Positions 37,701 through 45,078 of a DNA stretch of 64,000 bases are shown here, one piece after another. The notes under the pieces were generated by a model that did no database searches, was not told the DNA's origin, and worked only from the letters and a program-made list of their open reading frames with translations. Within the stretch, counting starts at the first letter, position 1. Each line of letters opens with the position of its first letter. The position numbers and the translations under genes were made by a program. The stretch is from Myxococcales bacterium (lineage in GTDB: Bacteria; Myxococcota_A; Polyangia; Palsa-1104; JAEUJZ01): assembly GCA_016794465.1 (NCBI GenBank), contig JAEUKA010000036.1, positions 372,001 to 436,000 of the forward strand, in the 5' to 3' direction.

Positions 37701-38356
37701 AAATGAAGGAGAACGCGGTAACTCGAGAAGCAGAGGAACGCACCAAGGCTGACTACGCGGCGCAAAAAGGCAAGAGGAAGGACACGCTGGCCCGGCTCCG
37801 TGGTGACTCGCACAAACCGACGGAGTCGGCAGCGCACCTGCTTTTGGCGCGGACGTTGTCGTCTCTCTTCGAGCTTACGCCGAATGGAGCAATTGCTGAA
37901 GACTCGCTCGCCGAGCTGCGGAAGGTCGAGGCAGCATGGAACGGACTGGATGTCCGCGACACTGTGGCAAGCATGTTTGTGGCTCTGGCTGTACTAGAAC
38001 TCGGTGCGGAACAGTCCGAACTTCTCCACAGCTATGCCAAGCTCTCGCGTCACCACAGCCTGCACACGCTACTGTTTGTGCTGGAACGCGATCACCAAGC
38101 GGAATATCAGCGACTGAAGTCGAATCCGCGAATTTCTGAGGCTGCCAGCGCGCTCAAGCGTGCTTCTGAAGAGGTTGTTTCGGATGCTGCGTACGGACTA
38201 GGAATCATGTCGGGGGATGAGCATCTTCAGGCAGCCGGTCGACGGCATCTTCAGTCTGAGTCCGTCCGACTTGCTACCGAGTTGTGGTCACTCATCGCGC
38301 CACATGACGCGACAGTCAAGACGCAAGCGGAGCTCCTCCGTGCGGTGGGTCCGTGA
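34712..38356 (+). CDS. Large TPR-rich membrane protein
   Basis: About 1214 residues. I prefer the GTG at 34712 (GGGGGA 5 nt upstream) over the TTG at 34682. The N-terminal 170 residues are helical. Next comes the segment TLNGVGTGLYGQRDLRPDGS, followed by a hydrophobic hairpin (TLCFCILFIPLIPWSAYRV) and a second membrane helix (MLSVFLLGITSLAVVGYL). This N-G-x-G-T-x-LYG-x-RD module occurs before membrane anchors in other TPR proteins. The remaining 900 residues are TPR-like helical pairs (EAALALAEAQIRQGKLDAGW, VARVYRQLGLIKRAVDVA). The role is unknown; a scaffold at the membrane is likely. It precedes the biosynthetic operon by 125 bp. Confidence 0.75.
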   Translation: MNATEPFLRGLEHYRSLLAEEEQEPDPERYRGTEVKAGVLKQLESFENDVLDTVPSAVLHLAEEECQQLRSAAADLALEAAALLIAADARDKASALLFRASGFAATELLKELYAARGELDCLRRLAHARWLFHKKKYAAARRCARHLAAQSTHPIFQQVAQAIVDQPEPITTAPTLYTLNGVGTGLYGQRDLRPDGSYIATLCFCILFIPLIPWSAYRVTPHEGGWVFFGKVPLSPFASIMKRIMLSVFLLGITSLAVVGYLNSTTYKSGQALAAAQALENGGKTDEAAKAYGRVVNDYAGSFEPGTVGEAALGFVRIRAAELPSPMTAEGAERADALVQRIESLRPVELERAAAKLVELLQHRAQELSSLNADSVGLKVRLHEIALRVAIGKQKERSETELTQARRNSAQLLTAEWPVQAFRIYLLLGTPDDTASAAQILQRIVAEPLLLRQERAAVQRFMLKAQAPHAQLVAQVTHALEAAERLEQDKARAESLALGHSSELDALLLKNPWDQEAALALAEAQIRQGKLDAGWKRLTEMPQPGLLIRQAQQTLARVSMERGELRRADEILSHYLAIRLPEFKTARQNYVARNKFAREQLLADAQAGRLPSDLRARIQAAEEAEKAHLFSDWLNQELDKDRDLRAAIDDYRNCADVVGASVTMGMLKLREAQRVSGPPHEALLRDSEQAFLSIGTEAEGSLDYHLGLGRVLHRLGKAKEGDEEFARILAGHSFNEHLSVARVYRQLGLIKRAVDVATKVFDAGNLEQKDDAAILLALMATTNEEHEGWLRKASPTHSFVRRNLLKLEGEQLFRQGKLEQADAKYAQVVADYQSTIEPDPSSANNAALVLLARFGCTGETQHLRDAVKNLELGLRQHADDALLVGNLASVLRIEAKARLLGRFLHLKELVPSASDVEYLVGRMASGPFRAQVIEALSADVSFRRSLELEAQHEVLAPGSTTPVANQLQWFTLSRDTERLRALLARTQHVAAFDNAGEMKENAVTREAEERTKADYAAQKGKRKDTLARLRGDSHKPTESAAHLLLARTLSSLFELTPNGAIAEDSLAELRKVEAAWNGLDVRDTVASMFVALAVLELGAEQSELLHSYAKLSRHHSLHTLLFVLERDHQAEYQRLKSNPRISEAASALKRASEEVVSDAAYGLGIMSGDEHLQAAGRRHLQSESVRLATELWSLIAPHDATVKTQAELLRAVGP

Positions 38357-38481
38357 TGCGGTCTGCGTTCATCTCGTAGGTCGTGCGTCCGCGATTTGAT
38401 GACTCGGTAGCATAGGTCGTAGTCCCCCTCATTGGTTACGCCATCAAAAAGGAGTGCCAGCTGAAGGCTGGTATTGAATAA

Positions 38482-39189
38482 ATGAAAAATGATTCTCTTT
38501 ACGTCGTTGTCTTGGCTGGGGGCAAAGGATCGCGGATGGGAGCGGTCTGTTCCACCTGTCCCAAGCCGCTGCTTCCGGTGGGGGACAAGCCGCTGCTTGG
38601 GCATATCCTCGCCAAGCTGCAGCAAGCGCGGCGCTTGCCAGACACCGTGTATGTGCAGCCTCATGATGTGTTGGTGACTCGCTTTGTCCGTGAGGAGATA
38701 GCTGGCCGGGACATTGAGTTCCTTCCATGTGATGCAGAGATGGGTCCGTTTTTCTGGATCCGCAATGTTTATCGTCGTACGGACGGTCCCATCCTCGCAG
38801 TGTACGGTGACTTTTTTGCGCCAGCGTTCGACATCGGATCATTTCTGAAAGAGGCCGCGCAACTGCGCAAGCCTCTTGTGGCAGCCATCGGTCATTCTCG
38901 TCCCACCACTCAGGCCGCGGTTTTCGACGTCGACGGTACGGACGTCCGCGACTGGACTCGAAAGCCACGGAATGTGCCAGGCGATCTCCTCAATGTTGGC
39001 TGTTACCTGATTGAGCACAACGAACACATGGATGCAGCATTCAGTGCTTGTCGAAGCTTCTTGGAGGACGACGTCTTCCCGAAGTTGATTCCAGAGAGGC
39101 GGATGGGAGCCTGCGTAGTGCCCGGAGAGTTCATTAATGTGAACACTCCCGAGAACCTAGACGCAGCAAGGACGCTCGGAGAGGAGTGA
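38482..39189 (+). CDS. Nucleotidyltransferase (sugar-phosphate NTP transferase fold)
   Basis: A 235-residue GT-A-fold nucleotidyltransferase. The nucleotide loop VVVLAGGKGSRMG (residues 8-20) and the KPLLPVGDKPLLGH segment are as in GlmU/RmlA-type enzymes. ILAVYGDFF supplies the metal-binding Asp, and GEFINVNTPENL resembles the C-terminal IDVDTPED motif. It would activate a phosphorylated small molecule with CTP, UTP or similar; the substrate is unknown. It is the first gene of the five-gene operon (next start 10 bp downstream). It has no strong ribosome site; a hairpin CCAGC-TGAAG-GCTGG lies about 15 nt upstream of the ATG. Confidence 0.85.
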   Translation: MKNDSLYVVVLAGGKGSRMGAVCSTCPKPLLPVGDKPLLGHILAKLQQARRLPDTVYVQPHDVLVTRFVREEIAGRDIEFLPCDAEMGPFFWIRNVYRRTDGPILAVYGDFFAPAFDIGSFLKEAAQLRKPLVAAIGHSRPTTQAAVFDVDGTDVRDWTRKPRNVPGDLLNVGCYLIEHNEHMDAAFSACRSFLEDDVFPKLIPERRMGACVVPGEFINVNTPENLDAARTLGEE

Positions 39190-39198
39190 GGGTCCATC

Positions 39199-41469
39199 AT
39201 GAGGTTTTCAACGAGCAGACTTACCCCACCGTATCGTCTCATCAACTTTCGTCCCCTGGAGGACCTACTCTCTGCACAGTTTCTGTTCGACCTGTACGAT
39301 CAGTTCGATCCACGCGTGAACGTGTTTCGGTTTCGCAACGTAGTCGGTGTCTATCGAGACGCCTGCATGTATACGTACGCACCGGAATCCGACTGGCAAT
39401 ATCTGATCGAACGGATTTCCAGAGGAGTCGAGTCGTTTGCTTTTCCAGGACGAGTCGAAAGACTGGAGCAGCTTTTCGTCAACAAGAAGGAACGACTGCT
39501 CCAGCTCATGGCGAAGTACGATGCCGTCGAAGCGCAGTTCGAGCAACAGAGCAATGCTGTCCTTTGTGATTGGCTGGTCGAGCTGTACTACCAAGCACTC
39601 AACGAGATCTTTGTCATGAATCTTGTGCCGCTGGAGGTCGGCTACTATCAGCGCCTGCTCTCAAACTTCCGCGAGGAGGGGCGGAGCGAGCGCGATCTAC
39701 TCCTGTTCATAGATCACCATGCGAGATGGTCCGGCATGACTACCGTAGCTGTTGCAGATCGAAGGCGGTTGATTGAGCTGGCACGCCGAGAGAGAAGTGG
39801 AGCCCTTGATCCTGCCGATCTTGATGCAGCCATTCGACTCATCCAAGACCACTCCGTTGGGTATGGTGCCCTCCCAAGAACTCGGCAGTCGATCGAGATG
39901 GAGTACCACGGCTACTTAGGAATGCAGGAGGACGGGGTGCGCGCACTCATGAGTGAATCGAAGCCGGAATCGGAGGTTCCTGCTGGCCATCGCTCGCTGT
40001 CTCCTTTTACTCAGCAGCTGCTCTCTCTCTACACCCAGATCGGTGCGCTGCGTGATCGCAACAAAGCGCTCTTGGGCTGTACCGTGCGGCGTCGGCAGCA
40101 GCTGATCAAAATGATCGCGGACCGAACACAGGTGCCGCTCGCAGAGCTTCGCTTGTATCTTTTGGATGAGATCATCGAACTGCTTATGTCAGGGCGTACG
40201 ATAGACACAACAGACCGTGCACAGTGCTTCGTCCTGTCTTCCTCGTTGGTTGCCGAGATCCGCGATCGTGCCGAGAACACCGCGGCTGTGGTTTCAGTCA
40301 CAAAAAGTACGCCACATGCACTTCGTGGTATCAGCGCATCGCCAGGTGCTATCGAAGCAAATGCACGAGTTGTGAATCAGTCCGAGTCGGTTGCATCGTT
40401 CCTGACAGGTGAGATCCTGGTTGCGAGCGGTACCGACTTTCATCTGCTTGATGCCATGCTGAGAGCCGCGGCCGTGGTGACCGTGGAAGGTGGGCTCCTA
40501 TCGCATGCATCCGTCGTTTGCCGTGAACGCGGGATTCCCTGCATCATCGGCGTTACGGATGCACTACTTCGGATTAAGACTGGCGACCGCTTGCGGGTTG
40601 ACGCAACCGAAGGTGCCATCACGCTGCTGTCATCTCCATCGACCGATGGTTCCTTATCAAACACTCAATCCTTAGGAGTCATAGGAAAGAAGGCGGAGAT
40701 GCTTCGGCGGGTTGAAGCTGCGGGTCTGCGAGTCTCTCCATTTCTTGTTCTTACCGAGGAGTTCTTCCATCAGTGGCTGGAGAGATCGGCAGCGGGAATG
40801 GATGCGTTCCTACGTCGATCATCTGCACAGAGGCGAGACTGCATACAGAGCCTTTCTACTGTCTGGGCCGGCCAGTACTTGCAGGAACTCGCAACTCGGT
40901 TTGGAGACAGCAAGCTCGCGGTGCGTTCGTCAGCTCACTACGAGGATGGGCTCCATCATTCCTATGCCGGCATGTTCGCGTCGATGACGTTTGTACCGGC
41001 ACATGGCGAAGCCATTGCCAAGGCCGTCAAAAATTGCTGGGCTGCCCTTTTCACAAAGGAACTGGACGAGTATCGAAAGATCGACACATCGCAGGCGGCA
41101 ATGGATTGGTATCTGCCACTCATGATCCAAGAGATGGTCCCAGCTGTCGTGTCCGGAGTGCTCTTCACGCGAGATCCGCTGACACAAGAGGAGCGCGTTG
41201 TGGTTGAGATCTCATCGGGGGGGTGTTTCGAGATCACCGATGGAACGTCCTGTGACGAGCGCTTGACGTGGTCCTCCGACACTCCGCAGATTCAGTCCTG
41301 TCTGTTAGATGCGGGAAAATTGACTCAGTTGCAGTCTGCCGTGCGGATCTTGACATCTCAAGTGGGACCATCACTCGACATTGAGTGGTCGTTCGATTGT
41401 GAGGCGCGGCTCGTCATCCATCAGGTTCGCCCCATCACGGAGATGCGGAGCTCACATGCGAACCGTTAG
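39199..41469 (+). CDS. PEP-synthase / rifampin-phosphotransferase-like dikinase, rearranged domain order
   Basis: A 756-residue enzyme related to pyruvate phosphate dikinase, PEP synthase and rifampin phosphotransferase. Residues 1-370 are helical and unassigned, the place of a substrate domain. Residues 370-465 are the swivelling phospho-His domain, with His436 in EGGLLSHASVVCRERGIPCI. Residues 475-756 are the ATP-grasp domain (GKKAEMLRRVEAAGLRVSPF, LAVRSSAHYEDG, GVLFTRDPLT, HQVRPITEM). In the known enzymes ATP-grasp comes first, so the order here is permuted. The expected chemistry is ATP-driven phosphorylation of a small molecule through a phospho-His (two phosphates cleaved). The start ATG follows GAGTGAGGGTCC. 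It overlaps the MFS gene by 14 bp. Confidence 0.85.
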   Translation: MRFSTSRLTPPYRLINFRPLEDLLSAQFLFDLYDQFDPRVNVFRFRNVVGVYRDACMYTYAPESDWQYLIERISRGVESFAFPGRVERLEQLFVNKKERLLQLMAKYDAVEAQFEQQSNAVLCDWLVELYYQALNEIFVMNLVPLEVGYYQRLLSNFREEGRSERDLLLFIDHHARWSGMTTVAVADRRRLIELARRERSGALDPADLDAAIRLIQDHSVGYGALPRTRQSIEMEYHGYLGMQEDGVRALMSESKPESEVPAGHRSLSPFTQQLLSLYTQIGALRDRNKALLGCTVRRRQQLIKMIADRTQVPLAELRLYLLDEIIELLMSGRTIDTTDRAQCFVLSSSLVAEIRDRAENTAAVVSVTKSTPHALRGISASPGAIEANARVVNQSESVASFLTGEILVASGTDFHLLDAMLRAAAVVTVEGGLLSHASVVCRERGIPCIIGVTDALLRIKTGDRLRVDATEGAITLLSSPSTDGSLSNTQSLGVIGKKAEMLRRVEAAGLRVSPFLVLTEEFFHQWLERSAAGMDAFLRRSSAQRRDCIQSLSTVWAGQYLQELATRFGDSKLAVRSSAHYEDGLHHSYAGMFASMTFVPAHGEAIAKAVKNCWAALFTKELDEYRKIDTSQAAMDWYLPLMIQEMVPAVVSGVLFTRDPLTQEERVVVEISSGGCFEITDGTSCDERLTWSSDTPQIQSCLLDAGKLTQLQSAVRILTSQVGPSLDIEWSFDCEARLVIHQVRPITEMRSSHANR

Positions 41470-42655
41470 GATCTACGCGACGATCGAGTTTACCTACAAT
41501 CTCGCGCGTTCTTGCTTCCATGCTGTATATGGCGTCTTCCTTGCTGAGCGAGGACTCTCTGTTGAACAGATCACGCTTCTTCGCATCATCTTTTTTGCGG
41601 TCATTGTGGTCTGCGAACTTCCAACCGGCATGCTAGCCGACAAGATCGGGAGAATTCTCGCAACCAAGCTCTCGGTAGTTTTCTGCGCTGCGGGCTATGC
41701 CGCGTACTTCTTTGGAGCTGACTATTACGGCTTCGTTTCAGCCGTTCTCCTCACTGGCATCGGCTTTGCGCTGCACTCTGGATCATTGGAAGCATGGGCC
41801 GTTGATGCACTTCATCGCGAAGATCCCAACTATCCGCTGGAACAGCTGTTCTCTAAGGGAAAACAAGCAGAGACCCAGGGCATGATCGTTGGGGCGTTAG
41901 GAGGAGCGATCATCGCAGCCGTTTACATGAACGGAATCTGGCTGCTCGGTCTCACTGGAATGCTCGCGACCCTGGGCATCATGATGGCGACGGTTTCCGA
42001 GCCGACACAGACCTCAGAACCTATCCCATTTCCATCGCCTGCACAGCTGCGCAGAGGTGTCATTCATGGCCTTCCATTTGTCGCGCTGCTTCTGGTCAGC
42101 ATGGCCTACTTTTTCTTCAATCAACCGACGTTTTTGTACTGGCAGATCTACTTCAAAGATCTGCTTCATTTGACCACAAGAGAAGGTGGGTGGGATGTGA
42201 ATCAACCGATCTTGGGGGTGATCTACTTTCTCATGCATCAGAGCGTCTCTCTCGGTGCATGGCTTGCCCCAAGACTCCCGGGTTCTCCGTCGGCACGACT
42301 GATCGGCGGAGGGATACTGATGGGCCTCCCCTTCTTGGTCTGTGGGTTTACAAGCAGCGTTTGGGTGATCGGCCCGATGTTTTTTGTCTCCTACGTGAGT
42401 CGTGGCGTATTCGAGCCGATGTTTCGTGCTTTAAGCAACAGGCAGATTCGACCGCAGCATCGGGCTTCGGTGATCTCGCTGATCACCATGGTGTCGAGGG
42501 TCGGATCGATACTCGCTCTTGTTGCGCTGGGTCCTGTGGCAGCACGTTCGCTTGGACAGTCCTTTGCCATCGCAGCGCTGGTGTTTGTTGTGTGTCTTCC
42601 CGGTCTGATGCTTCTGCATCGCCAGCTACTAATGGAGGAGACTCATGAACGCTGA
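41456..42655 (+). CDS. MFS transporter
   Basis: A 399-residue major-facilitator protein with about 12 hydrophobic segments. Motif A between helices 2 and 3 is visible as LPTGMLADKIGR, and the first helix starts IYATIEFTYNLARSCF. I chose the ATG at 41456 (GGAG 5 nt upstream), so its start overlaps the dikinase gene; the longer frame is antibiotic-exporter-like only after this point. Because it is embedded in a biosynthetic operon, the likely role is export of the product or self-protection, but uptake cannot be excluded. Its stop overlaps the sulfotransferase start by 11 bp. Confidence 0.88.
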   Translation: MRTVRIYATIEFTYNLARSCFHAVYGVFLAERGLSVEQITLLRIIFFAVIVVCELPTGMLADKIGRILATKLSVVFCAAGYAAYFFGADYYGFVSAVLLTGIGFALHSGSLEAWAVDALHREDPNYPLEQLFSKGKQAETQGMIVGALGGAIIAAVYMNGIWLLGLTGMLATLGIMMATVSEPTQTSEPIPFPSPAQLRRGVIHGLPFVALLLVSMAYFFFNQPTFLYWQIYFKDLLHLTTREGGWDVNQPILGVIYFLMHQSVSLGAWLAPRLPGSPSARLIGGGILMGLPFLVCGFTSSVWVIGPMFFVSYVSRGVFEPMFRALSNRQIRPQHRASVISLITMVSRVGSILALVALGPVAARSLGQSFAIAALVFVVCLPGLMLLHRQLLMEETHER

Positions 42656-43940
42656 GTCATCTTTCGCGATGGTCGAGAGACTGCGAACCAAGCTAGACCC
42701 AATCGTGGCCGAGTTTGCCGAGACACTGGGGACCCCGAAACTGCAAGCCGTCTCGACCGTCAACCTGATCTGTGGGAGCTCTCGCTGCGGATCGAGTTGG
42801 TTGTTTCGCTTCTTGTCTCAGTCACCACAGCTGGCATCTCCGCGGGGAGAGCAGGTCCCGTTTGAGAAACTCTACCTCTTTCCCACTTTGACCAGCCGTC
42901 GTTCCGACCGTCTCGCGGAAGTGGATCTCCAGCCGAAGCTAGCAGAGAAAATATGGCGATTGCTGGCGCTCGACCTAGGTACAGGCTCTGCTACAGAAGA
43001 ATCGACCGCAGGCTATGACGAAGCGCTCCAGGTGCGGCTCTCTCTCCAGTTCCCACGAACGCTACATCCAGCGCTGGTGCACCAAGAGCTAAAGGAGTGC
43101 CCATCTGGGAGACGTCGTTTCGGAGAACTGCTGCGGCGCTTGTCAGCAAAGAGACTGATTCGTCCAGAATACTACGATCGGGATCCACTGTTTCATTGGG
43201 ATGGTGTTGGCTGCGCCGAAGGACCCCCAGATGATCACGTAGTACTGGAGGAGCCTCCGTTCATTCCCATTCTGCCGCGGAGGCCACCTCCTACGGGAAC
43301 GTCAATCAATCTGCTGCTGAAGTCCTCACTCCATTCCTACCGGCTCCCCTTCATGGTGGCTATGTTTGGGAATGCACGCATCCGGATCATCTTGCTGACC
43401 AGAAATCCTGCTGCGTCAATAAACGGGCTCATGGATGGTTGGCTCAGTCCAAGTGGCTATTTCTCCTATGACCTATCGCTGGTCGACCAACCCCTGAAGC
43501 TGCCAGGCTACTCCGAGCGCTATGGTTGGGGTTCTCGCTGGTGGAAGTTTGATTTGCCCCCAACCCAGCGCGACATCTTCTCGTTACCTATCGAGCGGGT
43601 TTGTGCGCTGCAGTGGACCAGTGCCTACGAGAACATCTTGGGATTTCTGACCAGGAATCCGAATGTCTGCTGCTTGCGGATTCGCTACGAGGATCTGATT
43701 CAAGGGCCTCAGCGGCGTCTTGCGGTCCTCCGACAGGTCACCGACTTCCTGGGTGTGGAGCCAATGGATACAGGAGCCGGCCTTCTGCCTGATGGCGTGA
43801 TCATGGCGACGCATACACCGCAACCCGCTCGCTGGAGAAGCCGATACAGACAGATCGTTCCGCTCCTCCGTGACACCAATCTGGGCGATATCTGCGAACA
43901 ACTCGGCTACGAGCCAAGAGAGTATGAACAATGGAGCTGA
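42645..43940 (+). CDS. Sulfotransferase-like protein
   Basis: A 431-residue protein with the PAPS-dependent sulfotransferase layout. The 5'-phosphosulfate loop is CGSSRCGSSWLFRFL (residues 43-57). The 3'-phosphate motif RIILLTRNPAASINGLMDGW lies about residue 250. RYEDLIQGP is near the C-terminus. A long insertion between the two motifs (about 90-230) is unusual and could form the acceptor pocket. It would transfer sulfate from PAPS to the pathway intermediate. No PAPS-making genes are next to it, so host PAPS would be used. It overlaps both neighbours (11 and 10 bp). Confidence 0.8.
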   Translation: MNAESSFAMVERLRTKLDPIVAEFAETLGTPKLQAVSTVNLICGSSRCGSSWLFRFLSQSPQLASPRGEQVPFEKLYLFPTLTSRRSDRLAEVDLQPKLAEKIWRLLALDLGTGSATEESTAGYDEALQVRLSLQFPRTLHPALVHQELKECPSGRRRFGELLRRLSAKRLIRPEYYDRDPLFHWDGVGCAEGPPDDHVVLEEPPFIPILPRRPPPTGTSINLLLKSSLHSYRLPFMVAMFGNARIRIILLTRNPAASINGLMDGWLSPSGYFSYDLSLVDQPLKLPGYSERYGWGSRWWKFDLPPTQRDIFSLPIERVCALQWTSAYENILGFLTRNPNVCCLRIRYEDLIQGPQRRLAVLRQVTDFLGVEPMDTGAGLLPDGVIMATHTPQPARWRSRYRQIVPLLRDTNLGDICEQLGYEPREYEQWS

Positions 43941-44896
43941 ACAGAGTTGCTGCATATCATGGAGATGGATGGCGCTTTCGTGCGACCTCTCTGGAGGAGG
44001 ACATCCTTTCGGGTTTCGGATGGGCGTCGTACCACTGCGATGCGGAGTGGGGCAGGTTGCGAGCGGTGCAGCTCTACATTCCGGGCCCTGCCATCTCCGC
44101 CATCAGGGATCCGAACGCCGTTCTACATCTCGCGTCGATAGATCATTCTCAGCTTGCGGATCAGCTGAATCGGTTGGTCAAGGTGTACGAGTCACTGGGC
44201 GTGCAAGTACGCGTGTTGCCGACATCAATTGTCGACGATCGACGCCATCCCAACACGGTGTTCCAACGTGACCTCTTCTTTCAAACCAGGCAGGGAGCAG
44301 TCATCGCAAGAATGGCAAGTCCTGTTCGCGCAGGTGAGGAGACCTACAGCAGTCGCTCCCTTGCTGCGATGCGAGTACCGATAGCGTTGACCGTTGGAGG
44401 CCGTGGCACGTTTGAGGGAGCTGACTGCCTCTGGGCCAATCCGAATACTGTGTTCTGTGGTATCGGCAAGCGAACCAACGAGGCGGGCTTTGATCAGGTA
44501 CGGCATCTCCTTCATCAGCAGGGAGTCAGTTGCATTCCGTTGCCGATTCCTTCGACCGTGCAGCATCTGCTTGGCTGCGTTCAGATCATTTCTCCAGGAC
44601 GGGCACTGGTCAGAGGTGACGTAGTCGACGCAGAGCTTTTGCATGGCTTGCGTGTCGGGGGTCTGCAACCTGTTCTCGTAGAGGACTCGGAAGAGGTGTT
44701 GGCCCGACAAGCATTCAACTTTGTTGTGCTCAGTCGTGATGCTGTAGTGATGTGCGCAGAAGCGCCGCAGTTTCGGCAGACTCTACAGGCTCTTCAAATC
44801 GACGTAGTGGGAGTCGCTCCAGTCTCAGAGCTTGCCAAGGCTGCAGGGGGTCTCGGCTGCGCTACCGGGATTCTTCACCGCGAGTCCGCCATGTAA
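43931..44896 (+). CDS. DDAH/amidinotransferase-fold guanidine-modifying enzyme
   Basis: A 321-residue member of the guanidino-group modifying superfamily (dimethylarginine hydrolase, arginine deiminase, amidinotransferases). Signature segments are PNTVFQRDLFF (Asp114), GTFEGADCLW (Glu162 and Asp165), GKRTNEAGF, a catalytic His212 in QHLLGC and the nucleophilic Cys310 in GLGCATGILHR. All catalytic positions are occupied. Whether it hydrolyses a guanidine or transfers an amidino group cannot be told from sequence. It is the last gene of the operon and overlaps the sulfotransferase gene by 10 bp. Confidence 0.85.
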   Translation: MELNRVAAYHGDGWRFRATSLEEDILSGFGWASYHCDAEWGRLRAVQLYIPGPAISAIRDPNAVLHLASIDHSQLADQLNRLVKVYESLGVQVRVLPTSIVDDRRHPNTVFQRDLFFQTRQGAVIARMASPVRAGEETYSSRSLAAMRVPIALTVGGRGTFEGADCLWANPNTVFCGIGKRTNEAGFDQVRHLLHQQGVSCIPLPIPSTVQHLLGCVQIISPGRALVRGDVVDAELLHGLRVGGLQPVLVEDSEEVLARQAFNFVVLSRDAVVMCAEAPQFRQTLQALQIDVVGVAPVSELAKAAGGLGCATGILHRESAM

Positions 44897-45078
44897 CGCA
44901 AAACAGGAGAGCGCGATCGACTGCGGCAGCGACCACTCTTCAGGTTTTCCTGCTCGGCCACAGTGTGGGCGAACAGGATACATGACCGCAGCCTGCTATG
45001 CCGCCGCCGCGTACACCATCGATGAAGGGGCATCGTCCGTGTTGTCAGCCACGCGGAACTACGATAGTTTGTAGCGCA

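Noticed and set aside
38482..44896. Phosphonate pathway
   Set aside because: The nucleotidyltransferase is suggestive, but no PEP mutase or phosphonopyruvate decarboxylase is present, and the dikinase is not a PEP mutase.
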